Source: Thermomonas aquatica (lineage in GTDB: Bacteria; Pseudomonadota; Gammaproteobacteria; Xanthomonadales; Xanthomonadaceae). Taken from it: a stretch of 64,000 nt of DNA. Shown here one piece after another: positions 46,444 to 56,594 of the stretch. The notes beneath the pieces were generated by a model. It saw only the letters and a program-made list of their open reading frames with translations, was not told the origin of the DNA and searched no databases. The stretch covers positions 372,001 through 436,000 of the forward strand of contig NZ_CP040871.1 in assembly GCF_006337105.1 (NCBI RefSeq), written 5' to 3'. Made by a program: the position numbers and the translations under genes. Numbering within the stretch: position 1 is the first letter of the stretch; each line of letters starts with the position of its first letter.

Positions 46444-46576
46444 GCGTGCCTCGTTGTTCTTGTGGGGCTAGCCGGCACGAAGCCGCTCGCTTATCCGTAA
46501 TAGTGTAGCCGGGCCGGGTCGGGCGCGGCCATACCCGGGTGCATTCGCCCGGATGAAATCGTGGCCAGTCGCGGCT
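46444..46576 (-). promoter_or_regulatory. nuo operon upstream region
   Basis: This 133-bp gap separates nuoA from the upstream ABC-F gene on the same strand. TACACT on the minus strand (46502-46507) is a possible -10, about 58 bp before the nuoA start, but no good -35 is visible. There is no clear terminator for the ABC-F gene. Confidence 0.3.
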
Positions 46577-48460
46577 TCAGCCGCCTTCCAGCGCTTCCCA
46601 GCGCGCGTAGGCGTCATCCAGCTGCCGCTGTGCGGCCGCCAGCGCGGCATTGTCGGCGGTCACCGCCGCGGCATCGCGCTGGAAATACCCGGGCTCGGCC
46701 ATCTTCGCGGTGAAACCGGCGATCTGCGCTTCCAGCGCCTCGATCCGCCCGGGCAACTCCTCCAGCTCGCGCTGGGCCTTGAAACTCAGCTTGGGCTTGG
46801 ATGCCGATGGCGGCGCGGGGGTGGCCGGAGTGGCGGCCTGCGCCGCCTGCGGCTTCGACGGCGCCGCGACAACGGCAGCGGCATCCCGCTGGCGCAGCCA
46901 GTCGCTGTAGCCGCCCACGTATTCGCCGATGCGGCCCTCGCCTTCCATCACGATGGTCGAAGTCACCACGTTGTCGAGGAAGTCGCGGTCGTGGCTGACC
47001 AGCAGCAGGGTGCCGGGATAGTCGGCCAGCAATTCCTCGAGCAGTTCGAGGGTTTCGACGTCGAGGTCGTTGGTCGGTTCGTCCATCACCAGCAGGTTGG
47101 ACGGCTGCGCGAACAGCCGCGCCAGCAGCAGGCGGTTGCGTTCGCCGCCGGACAGGCGGGTGATCGGCGCACGGGCGCGTTCCGGGGTGAACAGGAAATC
47201 CTGCAGGTAGCCGATGATGTGCTTCTGCCTGCCGCCGACCTCGACGAACTCGCGGCCTTCGGCCACGTTCTCGATGGCGTTCCAATCCTCGCGCAGGGTG
47301 GCGCGGTACTGGTCGAAATAGGCCACCTGCAGCTGGGTGCCCTGCTTCACTTCGCCCGCTTGCGGCTGCAGCTCGCCCAGCAACAGCTTCAACAACGTGG
47401 TCTTGCCGCTGCCGTTGGGGCCGACCAGGCCGATGCGGTCGCCGCGCAGAATCGTCGTCGAAAAATCACGGACGAGCACCTTGTCGCCATGGGCAAACGA
47501 CACGTCCTTGGCCTCGATCACCTTCTTGCCGGACTCACCGGCCTGGGCGGTAGCCATCTTCACGTTGCCGGTCTGCGCGCGGCGCTCGGCGCGTTCGACC
47601 CGCATCGCCTTCAGCCGGCGCACGCGGCCTTCATCGCGCGTCCGGCGGGCCTTGATGCCCTGCCGGATCCACACTTCCTCCTGCGCCAGCAGCTTGTCGA
47701 AGCGGGCGTTTTCCTGCGCTTCGGCGTTCAGCCGCTCTTCCTTGCGGCGCACGTAGTTGTCCCAGTCGCCGGGCCAGCTGGTGAGCTGGCCGCGGTCGAT
47801 CTCGACGATGCGGGTGGCCAGCGCGCGCAGGAAGCGGCGGTCGTGGGTGACGAACAGCAGCGCCCCGCTCCACTGCTTGAGGAAGCCTTCCAGCCAGTCG
47901 ATGGCGGCGATGTCGAGGTGGTTGGTGGGCTCGTCCAGCAGCAGCAGGTCGGGCTGCGAGACCAGCGCGCGCGCCAGCAGCACCCGCCGCTTCATGCCGC
48001 CGGACAGCCGGCCGAAATCGGCATCGCCATCCAGCCCCAGCCGTTCCAGGGTCTCGATCACCCGCTGGTCCAGCGACCAGCCGTTGGCGGCCTCGATCTT
48101 GGCCTGCACTTCGGCCAACGCGTCCATGTCGATGGGCTCGGCATGGATCAGGTGGTGGTAATGCGCCAGCTGCGCGCCGAGTTCGCCCAGGCCGGCTGCG
48201 ACCACGTCGAACACGCTGCCCGCCGCATCCAGCGGGACTTCCTGCTCCAGCCGGGCGACACGACGGCCGCCTTCGACCCGGATCTCGCCGTCGTCCGGCC
48301 TGAGTTCGCCGGACAGCAGTTTCATCAGGGTGGATTTGCCGGCGCCATTGCGGCCGATCAGGGCGATCCGCTCGCCGGGTTCGATGGCAAGGTCGACGTG
48401 TTGCAGCAGCAAGGGCCCGCCGACGCTGTAGTCGACGCCCTGCAAGGTGATCAAAGGCAT
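46577..48460 (-). CDS. uup: ABC-F family ATPase, Uup-like
   Basis: A 627-residue soluble protein with two ABC ATPase domains and no membrane segments. Domain 1 has Walker A GRNGAGKST (about 37) and signature LSGGMKRR. Domain 2 has Walker A GPNGSGKTT (about 340) and signature LSGGERNR. The linker between them is rich in Arg and Glu. The last 70 or so residues form the coiled coil typical of Uup (KAQRELEELPGRIEALEAQIAGF). ABC-F proteins act on ribosomes or, for Uup, on structured DNA or RNA. The start is the ATG at 48460 (MPLITLQGVDYSVGG). Confidence 0.88.
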   Translation of the reverse strand: MPLITLQGVDYSVGGPLLLQHVDLAIEPGERIALIGRNGAGKSTLMKLLSGELRPDDGEIRVEGGRRVARLEQEVPLDAAGSVFDVVAAGLGELGAQLAHYHHLIHAEPIDMDALAEVQAKIEAANGWSLDQRVIETLERLGLDGDADFGRLSGGMKRRVLLARALVSQPDLLLLDEPTNHLDIAAIDWLEGFLKQWSGALLFVTHDRRFLRALATRIVEIDRGQLTSWPGDWDNYVRRKEERLNAEAQENARFDKLLAQEEVWIRQGIKARRTRDEGRVRRLKAMRVERAERRAQTGNVKMATAQAGESGKKVIEAKDVSFAHGDKVLVRDFSTTILRGDRIGLVGPNGSGKTTLLKLLLGELQPQAGEVKQGTQLQVAYFDQYRATLREDWNAIENVAEGREFVEVGGRQKHIIGYLQDFLFTPERARAPITRLSGGERNRLLLARLFAQPSNLLVMDEPTNDLDVETLELLEELLADYPGTLLLVSHDRDFLDNVVTSTIVMEGEGRIGEYVGGYSDWLRQRDAAAVVAAPSKPQAAQAATPATPAPPSASKPKLSFKAQRELEELPGRIEALEAQIAGFTAKMAEPGYFQRDAAAVTADNAALAAAQRQLDDAYARWEALEGG

Positions 48461-48576
48461 CCGCGCATTGTACGTGCCGGCGTCATCGCACACCCATCCG
48501 ATCGACCGTTCCCGTCCACTCGCGGTCGCGGTAGGCTTGCGCCAGGCACACCCCAACCACACGACCGGAGAGCGCC

Positions 48577-48675
48577 ATGAGCAAGGGCATGGACCAGAAG
48601 AAGAACGAGAAGAAGAAGCCGGAAAAGTCGCTGAAGGAAAAGCGCGCGGCCAAGAAGGAAAAGAAGGGCAAGTAA
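48577..48675 (+). CDS. 32-residue lysine-rich small protein
   Basis: A 33-codon gene with a clear GGAGAG ribosome site before the ATG at 48577 and a TAA stop at 48673. The peptide is about half lysine with Glu and Arg, has no hydrophobic stretch and begins MSKGMDQKKNEKKK. Similar tiny MSKGMDQKK proteins occur widely in proteobacteria, so I treat it as real. Its charge suggests a nucleic-acid or ribosome partner; that is inference. It is divergent from the ABC-F gene and convergent with selO. Confidence 0.65.
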   Translation: MSKGMDQKKNEKKKPEKSLKEKRAAKKEKKGK

Positions 48676-48708
48676 GCCCCGACCGGCGCCGGGACCAGAA
48701 TCCCGGCG

Positions 48709-50268
48709 TCAGGAACTGCAGGACAGCATCGAGCAGCCGGCCTTGTCCTTCGCCCAATCGGGCCGTTTCCCGGCGTAGCGTTCATGGCCCGGCTGTTCGT
48801 CGTACGGGCGACGCATCACTTCCAGCAATTCGCCGATGCCGGCCATGTCGCCGGCATGCGCGCGATCGATCGCTTCCTGCGCCAGCCAGTTGCGCAGCAC
48901 GTATTTCGGATTCGCGGCGCTCATCCGGGCGCGGCGCTGTTCGGTAGTGAGCGCGTCATCACGCAGGCGCACGGCGTAGCGCTGCAACCAGGCGTTGAAG
49001 GCACCCTCGCCGGCTTCGCGCTTGGCGGCGTCGTAGAACGCCTCCTCGAACACCGCCAGCGACGACGCGGCCGGATCGAAATCGGCCAGCGCGCGGAACC
49101 ACAGCGTCATGTCGACCTCATGCGCGTGCAGCAGGCCGTGCAGGTCGCGGATCAGTTCGACATCGGCATCGCGGCAGTCGGCCAGGCCCAGCTTGCGCGC
49201 GGTGGTGTCGCGGTCCGCGGCGGTGAACGCCTCGGCGAAGCGCTGCAGCCCGGCCTGCAGCGGCGCGGGATCGGCGAACAGCGGCGCCAGCGCCGGCGCC
49301 AGCTGGCCCAGGTTCCAGTAGGCCACCCGCGGCTGCCAGCCGAAGCGGTAGCGGCGGCCAGTGGCGTCGGTGGTGTTCGGCGTCCAGTCCGGGTCGTAGG
49401 CATCGATCCAGCCGTACGGGCCGTAGTCGATGGTCAGTCCGAGGATCGACAGGTTGTCGGTATTGAGCACGCCGTGGACGAAGCCGACCCGCATCCATTC
49501 GGCCACCAGCCGCGCGGTGCGTTCGCAGACCTCGCCGAACCATGCGGCATACAACGCTTCGCCCTCGCCCGTCAGCTGCGGATAGTCGCGGGCGATGCAG
49601 AAGTCCACCAGCCTGCGCAGCAGTTCGATATCGCCGCACGACGACGGCAGCTCGAAATGGCCGAAGCGCAGGAACGACGGCGCCACCCGGCACACGATCG
49701 CGCCCGGCTCCACTTCGGGATGGCCGTCGTAGAACATGTCGCGGACCACGCCATCGCCGCTGCCGATGAGGCTCAGCGCGCGCGTGGTCGGGATGCCGAG
49801 GTGGTGCATCGCCTCGCTGCACAGGAATTCGCGGATCGACGAGCGCAGCACCGCGCGGCCATCGGCGGTGCGCGAATACGGCGTCGGGCCGGCGCCTTTC
49901 AGCTGCAGTTCGCGGCGCTGGCCATCGGGCAGCACCGCCTCGCCCAGCGAGATCGCCCGGCCATCGCCCAGTTGCCCGGCCCAATGGCCGAACTGGTGAC
50001 CGCCGTAATTGGTCGCGAACGGCTGCATGCCGGGCAACAGCGCATTGCCGGCGAATACCTGCACGAACTCGGGCGATGCCAGGTCTGCATCGCTGAAACC
50101 CAGTTCGGCGGCCACTTCGCGCGAATGCGCCAGCAACTGCGGCGCGGCGACCGGCGTGGGTTCGACCGCCGACCACAGCGCGCCCTGCACCTGGCGCGGG
50201 AACACGCGTGGCTCGGGATCGCCGGGCAGCGTGTCGATCAGCGCATTGTCGAAGCGCAGCGGCGTCAT
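48709..50268 (-). CDS. selO: Protein adenylyltransferase SelO (YdiU family)
   Basis: A 519-residue pseudokinase-fold enzyme that transfers AMP to protein Ser/Thr/Tyr residues and is linked to redox balance. Family segments are [67 protein letters not shown] and [23 protein letters not shown]. The C-terminus GCSMLSCSS keeps the cysteine that replaces selenocysteine in some animal homologues. The ATG at 50268 overlaps the end of the hemerythrin gene by four bases (ATGA). Confidence 0.95.
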   Translation of the reverse strand: MTPLRFDNALIDTLPGDPEPRVFPRQVQGALWSAVEPTPVAAPQLLAHSREVAAELGFSDADLASPEFVQVFAGNALLPGMQPFATNYGGHQFGHWAGQLGDGRAISLGEAVLPDGQRRELQLKGAGPTPYSRTADGRAVLRSSIREFLCSEAMHHLGIPTTRALSLIGSGDGVVRDMFYDGHPEVEPGAIVCRVAPSFLRFGHFELPSSCGDIELLRRLVDFCIARDYPQLTGEGEALYAAWFGEVCERTARLVAEWMRVGFVHGVLNTDNLSILGLTIDYGPYGWIDAYDPDWTPNTTDATGRRYRFGWQPRVAYWNLGQLAPALAPLFADPAPLQAGLQRFAEAFTAADRDTTARKLGLADCRDADVELIRDLHGLLHAHEVDMTLWFRALADFDPAASSLAVFEEAFYDAAKREAGEGAFNAWLQRYAVRLRDDALTTEQRRARMSAANPKYVLRNWLAQEAIDRAHAGDMAGIGELLEVMRRPYDEQPGHERYAGKRPDWAKDKAGCSMLSCSS

Positions 50269-50882
50269 CGCGCCACGCCCAGCACGGCGGGGATGACGAT
50301 TTCTTCCTCGTCCTCGATATGCCTGCGCGCCACGCGGGCGACGCGTTCGCCGGCCTTGGCGATCTCGTCCCAGGCCGAGGCCGGCGCATCGGCGGTCGGC
50401 AGGTTCGCCAGCGCGCGCTCCAGCGGGCCCAGCACCGCGTTGAGCACGATGTGGTCGGCTTCCAGCAGGTTCAGCGGCCGCGCCAGCGACGGCGCCGCGC
50501 GCAGCAGCTGCGGGAACATGCTCTGGTCTTCCAGCCGATGGTGGCCGTGCAGGTGATCGACGGCGTGCCTGGCGATGGGGGCGATCTCGCCCGCCAGCCG
50601 CACGCGGTCGGCATCGGAAAGACCGTCCTCGGCCAGCGTGCGCAACGTGCGCTCGACGATGCCGAGGTTGTGCACCATCGCGCGGTGGATTTCCTGCCAG
50701 TGGCGGGCAAGGCCATTCGCATAGTCGGGATGCTCCGCCCAGCGTTGCGGCGGCCATTGCGCCAGCCCGGTCAATGCGGCGCGCAGTTCGGCCTGCAGGC
50801 AGGCGCGCTCCAGCACGTTGTGCTCGGGGGTGCGGTAGTCGGGGAAACGGGACGCGGCGGCGTCGAGGACGGTATAGGCCAT
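50265..50882 (-). CDS. Hemerythrin HHE-domain protein
   Basis: A 205-residue helical protein with candidate di-iron ligands in hemerythrin-like spacing: [31 protein letters not shown] (HHxxE), EADHIVLN and [15 protein letters not shown]. Such proteins bind oxygen, nitric oxide or sense redox and iron. The start is the ATG at 50882 ([10 protein letters not shown]). It is the first gene of a two-gene unit with selO, with which it overlaps by four bases, and is divergent from the DEAD-box helicase gene. Confidence 0.8.
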   Translation of the reverse strand: MAYTVLDAAASRFPDYRTPEHNVLERACLQAELRAALTGLAQWPPQRWAEHPDYANGLARHWQEIHRAMVHNLGIVERTLRTLAEDGLSDADRVRLAGEIAPIARHAVDHLHGHHRLEDQSMFPQLLRAAPSLARPLNLLEADHIVLNAVLGPLERALANLPTADAPASAWDEIAKAGERVARVARRHIEDEEEIVIPAVLGVAR

Positions 50883-50949
50883 GGCGCTTGAGATGGGGGC
50901 GCAGGCGGCCTCCCGCAAGCGCTGGAGCCTTCGCTCAGGCCCGCGCGCG

Positions 50950-50955
50950 TACAAT
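50950..50955 (+). promoter_or_regulatory. Putative -10 element of the DEAD-box helicase gene
   Basis: TACAAT (five of six consensus bases) stands 36 bp before the ATG at 50992 in the divergent gap with the hemerythrin gene. No strong -35 is seen at 17 bp. The 5' leader would be about 30 nt. Confidence 0.45.
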
Positions 50956-50991
50956 GTGCAACCGATTACGGCGAACAGCCGCGAGACGCCC

Positions 50992-52788
<1,797 letters not shown>

Positions 52789-52856
52789 CCGGCCGCGATA
52801 AGCGCATGACGCACGGCGATTGTCGATGACGCGGCGGGCTTTGGCATAGTCGCCGC

Positions 52857-53612
52857 ATGCCGCGCCTCCTCGTCTTCCAGCACGTCGCCGCCGAACCGCT
52901 GGGCACGCTCGACCCGCTGATCCGCCGCCGCGGGCACCGCATCCGCTTCAAGAATTTCGAGCGGCATCCGGACGCGCAGCTCAACACGGAGCGTTACCGC
53001 GGGTTGATCGTGCTGGGCGGGCCGATGAACGTCGAAGACCATCCGCAACGGGCGCACCTCGCCAACGAAATGCGCGCGATCGAACGCATGCTGGAACAGG
53101 GCAAGCCGGTGCTCGGCATCTGCCTGGGCGCGCAGTTGCTGGCGCATGTGCTGGGCGCGCCGGTACAGCGCAACGAGACGCCGGAGATCGGCTGGTATCC
53201 GCTGTGGAAGACCGTCGACGGCTTCGCCGACCCGGTGCTGGCGCCGCTACAGGCGGAGACCCCGGTGTTCCAGTGGCACGGCTGCCGCTTCGACATTCCG
53301 AAAGACGCCGTGCACCTGGCGCGCAGCGCGCAATGCGAGCAGCAGGCGTTCCGCTACGGCGACAACGCCTACGGCTTCCAGTTCCACCTGGAGATGGACG
53401 AACGCCTGGTCGAGCGCTGGCTGGCGAACCCGGCCTATCGCGAGGAACTGGCCGATGCCGGCCTGCCGCACGACGAGCACGCCATTCGTGCGCAGACGCA
53501 GCAGCACATCGCCGCGATGCAGCAACAGGCCGATGCGGTGTTCAACAACTTCCTCGACCTGGTCGGCCGCCCGCAGCGCCGCTACACCCTGCCCTCGCGC
53601 GAATGGGCCTGA
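52857..53612 (+). CDS. Class I glutamine amidotransferase-like protein
   Basis: A 251-residue single-domain amidotransferase of the GuaA-like type. The catalytic triad is visible: Cys89 in LGICLGAQLLA, His177 and Glu179 in GFQFHLEMDE. The oxyanion loop VLGGPMNVEDHP is also present. No synthetase partner is encoded nearby, so substrate and role (glutaminase or gamma-glutamyl hydrolase type) are unknown. No ribosome site precedes the ATG; CATAGT at 52845-52850 is placed for a leaderless transcript. It ends four bases before the GTG start of the flavoprotein gene. Confidence 0.85.
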   Translation: MPRLLVFQHVAAEPLGTLDPLIRRRGHRIRFKNFERHPDAQLNTERYRGLIVLGGPMNVEDHPQRAHLANEMRAIERMLEQGKPVLGICLGAQLLAHVLGAPVQRNETPEIGWYPLWKTVDGFADPVLAPLQAETPVFQWHGCRFDIPKDAVHLARSAQCEQQAFRYGDNAYGFQFHLEMDERLVERWLANPAYREELADAGLPHDEHAIRAQTQQHIAAMQQQADAVFNNFLDLVGRPQRRYTLPSREWA

Positions 53613-53616
53613 GCGC

Positions 53617-54810
53617 GTGAGCGAGCGCGACTTCGACGCCATCGTGATCGGCGCCGGCGCGGCCGGGCTGATGTGCGCGATCGCCGCAGGCCAGCGCGGC
53701 CTGCGCGTGCTGGTGCTCGACCACGCCAACAAGGTCGGCAAGAAGATCCTGATGTCCGGCGGCGGGCGCTGCAATTTCACCAATACCGGCACCACGCCGG
53801 CCAACTACCTGTCGGCCAATCCGCATTTCTGCAAATCGGCGCTGGCGCGCTACACGCCCTGGCATTTCATCGAGCTGGTCGAACGCCACGGCATCAAGTA
53901 CCACGAGAAGGAACTCGGCCAGCTGTTCTGCGACGAGTCGTCGAAGCTGATCGTCAAGCTGCTGCTGGACGAATGCGCGGCGGCCGGCGTGGACGTGCGC
54001 ACCCACTGCAGCATCGAACAGGTCATGCATGGCGACAGCGGGGAGTTCCGGCTGCGCACGTCGCAAGGCAGCTTCTCGGCGCTGGCACTGGTCGTCGCCA
54101 GCGGCGGCCTGTCGATCCCGAGCATGGGCGCCAGCGGCTTCGGCTACCAATTGGCCAAGCAGTTCGGCCACGAGGTGCTGCCGACGCGCGCCGGCCTGGT
54201 GCCGCTGACGCTCACCGGCAAGCACGCCGAGCGCCTGCAGGAGTTGGCCGGCGTCTCGTTGCCGGTGGAGGCGCGCTGCAATGGCACGAGCTTCCGCAAC
54301 TTCATGCTGGTCACCCATCGCGGGATCAGCGGCCCGTCGATCCTGCAGATTTCCAGCTATTGGCAGCCCGGCGACGACCTGCGCCTGGACCTGCTGCCCG
54401 GCATCGACATCGAGGCACAGCTGCAGGAATGGCAGGCCAGCCGCCGCGATGCGGAGCTCAAGACCTTGCTGGGCGAAGTCCTGCCGAAACGCTTCGCCCA
54501 GCGCCTGTGCGAGCACTGGATCGCCAGCAAGCCGCTGCGCCAGTACAACGCGCCGGAACTGCGCGGGATCGCCGAACTGCTGTCGTCATGGCCGCTGGTC
54601 GCCAGCGGTACCGAGGGCTATCGCACCGCGGAAGTCACCTTGGGCGGCGTGGATACCGACGGCCTGTCGTCGAGCACGATGATGTCGCGCCACGTACCGG
54701 GCCTGTATTTCATCGGCGAGGTGGTCGACGTTACCGGCTGGCTGGGCGGCTACAACTTCCAGTGGGCGTGGGCCAGCGGCCACGCGGCCGGCACGGCGAT
54801 TGCCGGATGA
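53617..54810 (+). CDS. HI0933/BaiN-like NAD(P)/FAD-dependent oxidoreductase
   Basis: A 397-residue flavoprotein. The FAD-binding GAGAAGLMCAIAAG is at the N-terminus, and the HI0933-family signature KVGKKILMSGGGRCNFTN follows. Later segments THRGISGPSILQIS and the C-terminal FAD-site block GLYFIGEVVDVTGWLGGYNFQWAWASG are also typical. The physiological substrate is unknown; some relatives reduce bile-acid intermediates. The start is a GTG at 53617. A distant paralogue lies 1.8 kb away at 56595-57842. Confidence 0.88.
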   Translation: MSERDFDAIVIGAGAAGLMCAIAAGQRGLRVLVLDHANKVGKKILMSGGGRCNFTNTGTTPANYLSANPHFCKSALARYTPWHFIELVERHGIKYHEKELGQLFCDESSKLIVKLLLDECAAAGVDVRTHCSIEQVMHGDSGEFRLRTSQGSFSALALVVASGGLSIPSMGASGFGYQLAKQFGHEVLPTRAGLVPLTLTGKHAERLQELAGVSLPVEARCNGTSFRNFMLVTHRGISGPSILQISSYWQPGDDLRLDLLPGIDIEAQLQEWQASRRDAELKTLLGEVLPKRFAQRLCEHWIASKPLRQYNAPELRGIAELLSSWPLVASGTEGYRTAEVTLGGVDTDGLSSSTMMSRHVPGLYFIGEVVDVTGWLGGYNFQWAWASGHAAGTAIAG

Positions 54811-54825
54811 AATCGGCGGCCTGAG

Positions 54826-54978
54826 TCAGAACGGCCAGGGCAGCCCGAGGTGCGGCGCCAGGAACCAGTACAGGCCGACCAGCACCAATGCCCACATCGC
54901 CAGCTTGAAGAACACGCCGACGACCTTGAGCGCGAGCCAGATGCCGATGATGACGATGACGATGCCGAGCCAGCTCAT
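54826..54978 (-). CDS. 50-residue membrane protein
   Basis: A 51-codon gene: MSWLGIVIVIIGIWLALKV, then FFKLAMWALVLVGLYWFLAP and a short HLGLPWPF tail. Two hydrophobic helices are joined by a short basic hinge, giving a hairpin in the inner membrane. The frame is free of stops from the ATG at 54978 to the TGA at 54826, and it fills the gap between the flavoprotein gene and trhO. Similar anonymous proteins occur in Xanthomonads. No function can be inferred. Confidence 0.6.
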   Translation of the reverse strand: MSWLGIVIVIIGIWLALKVVGVFFKLAMWALVLVGLYWFLAPHLGLPWPF

Positions 54979-55008
54979 GCGCGAATCCCGATGGATGTTG
55001 CGTGCAGC

Positions 55009-55764
55009 TTAGGCGACCGGCTCGCCATCGGCCAGCGGCTTGAGTTGCGGGTCCAGCGCCACCCGCTCGTCGAACACGAAGCAGCGCCCGTCGTAACCGG
55101 CGCCGCCGACCTGCTCGAAATAGCCCAGGATCCCGCCGTCCAGCTGCAGCAGGTTGTCCATGCCGTCATGGCGCAGCCATAGCGCCGCCTTCTCGCAGCG
55201 GATGCCGCCGGTGCAGAAGCTGACCACGGTGGCGTCGCGCAAGGCCTCGCGATGCGGCGCCAGCGCTTCGGGCAGTTCGGTGAAGTTGTCGATCGGCAGG
55301 GTCAACGCATCCTTGAAGGTGCCGAAGCCGAATTCCTCGCGGTTGCGGGTATCCAGCAGCACCAGCCGCTTGCCGGCATCATCCCGATAGCCCTGCGCGA
55401 TCCAGCGCTGCAGCGTCGCGGGTTCGACCGCCGGCGCGCGTGCGCCGGTGTCCAGCGGCGAGGCATGTTCGCGGCGGAACGCGATGATCTCGTCCTTGCG
55501 CTTCACCTTGAGCCGCGCGAACGGGATCGTCTCGCTCCAGCTTTCCTTCGCGTGCAGGCTGGCGAAGCGCGGATCGTCGCGCAACCAATCGAGAAAGCCG
55601 CGTAGCGGCGCTTCCGCGCCCGCCAGGAACAGGTTCAGGCCTTCCGGCGTCACCAGCATGCTGCCGCGCAGCGCGTCGGCCTCGGCACGCTCGCGCAGGC
55701 GCACGGCCAGCGCATCGGCATCGTCGATGGCCACGAACAGGTAGGCGGCGATGTTGAGGATCAT
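55009..55764 (-). CDS. trhO: tRNA uridine(34) hydroxylase TrhO (rhodanese-type)
   Basis: A 251-residue protein of the YceA/TrhO family, which makes 5-hydroxyuridine at tRNA position 34 using oxygen. The N-terminal ferredoxin-like domain (MILNIAAYLFVAIDD, SMLVTPEGLNLFLAG) precedes a rhodanese domain. Its active cysteine lies in VVSFCTGGIRCEKAALWL, near residue 190. The start is the ATG at 55764, which overlaps the stop of the dimethylargininase gene by four bases. Confidence 0.9.
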   Translation of the reverse strand: MILNIAAYLFVAIDDADALAVRLRERAEADALRGSMLVTPEGLNLFLAGAEAPLRGFLDWLRDDPRFASLHAKESWSETIPFARLKVKRKDEIIAFRREHASPLDTGARAPAVEPATLQRWIAQGYRDDAGKRLVLLDTRNREEFGFGTFKDALTLPIDNFTELPEALAPHREALRDATVVSFCTGGIRCEKAALWLRHDGMDNLLQLDGGILGYFEQVGGAGYDGRCFVFDERVALDPQLKPLADGEPVA

Positions 55765-56555
55765 GCCGCGCCCTCGTTGCGGGGCAGATCGTTGCGGAGC
55801 AGGACGCTGCAGCAGGTGACGGCGCCCTCTGCCTTCTGCAACTCGGACACATCGACCGTGGTCACCGCGATGCCGGCCGCGCGCAGGCGTTGCAGCGTGC
55901 GCGGGAAGCCATCGGGATAGAGCAGCGCATCGCCGATGCGGACCGCATTGGCGGCATGCTCTTCGGCGGGATCGACTTCGATGCATCGGTACCCGGCGAA
56001 TGCGCCGGCATCCACCAGCCACTTCGGATTGACCAGCACGGTGCCGTCGCCCACTTGGGTCACCGCCGACTTCAGGTGCAGGCAGCCGCGGGTGGCCACG
56101 TCCTCGACGGTGTAGCCGAACGGCGCCAACAGCTCGCGCAGTTGCTCCCGGCCCGCCGCATTGCTGCGCGCGGAGATGCCGACGAACACGCGCCTGCCGA
56201 TCCGCAGCACGTCGCCGCCGTCCAGCGTGCCGGGCGCCTCGATCCGCAGCAGGCGACGGAAGCTTGCCAGCACTTGCAGCACAGCCGCGCCCTCGCCACG
56301 ACGGGATGCCGCACCGGGACGGGTCGCCACCGCGATCTCGTCGAACGCCAGCGCCACGTCCTCCACGAACACCGAATCCGGGAACGCCGCTTGCGCCGGC
56401 AAGCGGATCACTTCGCAGCCCAGCGACTCCAGCGCGCGGCAATACGCGTCGTGCTGCGCCTGCGCGCGGCCGATGTCGATCGGGCTGCGGTCGACGAAGG
56501 AGAGTTCGCACTGGGCCAGCGCCGGGCTGACCTCGCGGGTGATGGCGGTCCACAT
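55761..56555 (-). CDS. Dimethylarginine dimethylaminohydrolase-like (amidinotransferase superfamily)
   Basis: A 264-residue enzyme of the guanidino-group-modifying superfamily. The catalytic elements are E65-D66 in FVEDVAL, LDGGDVLRIG (111-120), H160 in CLHLKSAV and the nucleophilic cysteine C248 in GAVTCCS. This matches dimethylargininase (releasing citrulline and dimethylamine) better than arginine deiminase by length and motifs. The start is the ATG at 56555 (MWTAITREVSPALAQCEL). It is co-transcribed with trhO through an ATGA overlap and divergent from the second flavoprotein gene. Confidence 0.85.
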   Translation of the reverse strand: MWTAITREVSPALAQCELSFVDRSPIDIGRAQAQHDAYCRALESLGCEVIRLPAQAAFPDSVFVEDVALAFDEIAVATRPGAASRRGEGAAVLQVLASFRRLLRIEAPGTLDGGDVLRIGRRVFVGISARSNAAGREQLRELLAPFGYTVEDVATRGCLHLKSAVTQVGDGTVLVNPKWLVDAGAFAGYRCIEVDPAEEHAANAVRIGDALLYPDGFPRTLQRLRAAGIAVTTVDVSELQKAEGAVTCCSVLLRNDLPRNEGAA

Positions 56556-56594
56556 GCCGTCATTGTACGGAGCGGCGCATGGGATCATGTGCGG

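Noticed and set aside
46468..46650. A 60-codon gene between nuoA and the ABC-F gene
   Set aside because: It overlaps the ABC-F 3' end, lacks a ribosome site and has composition typical of random GC-rich sequence.
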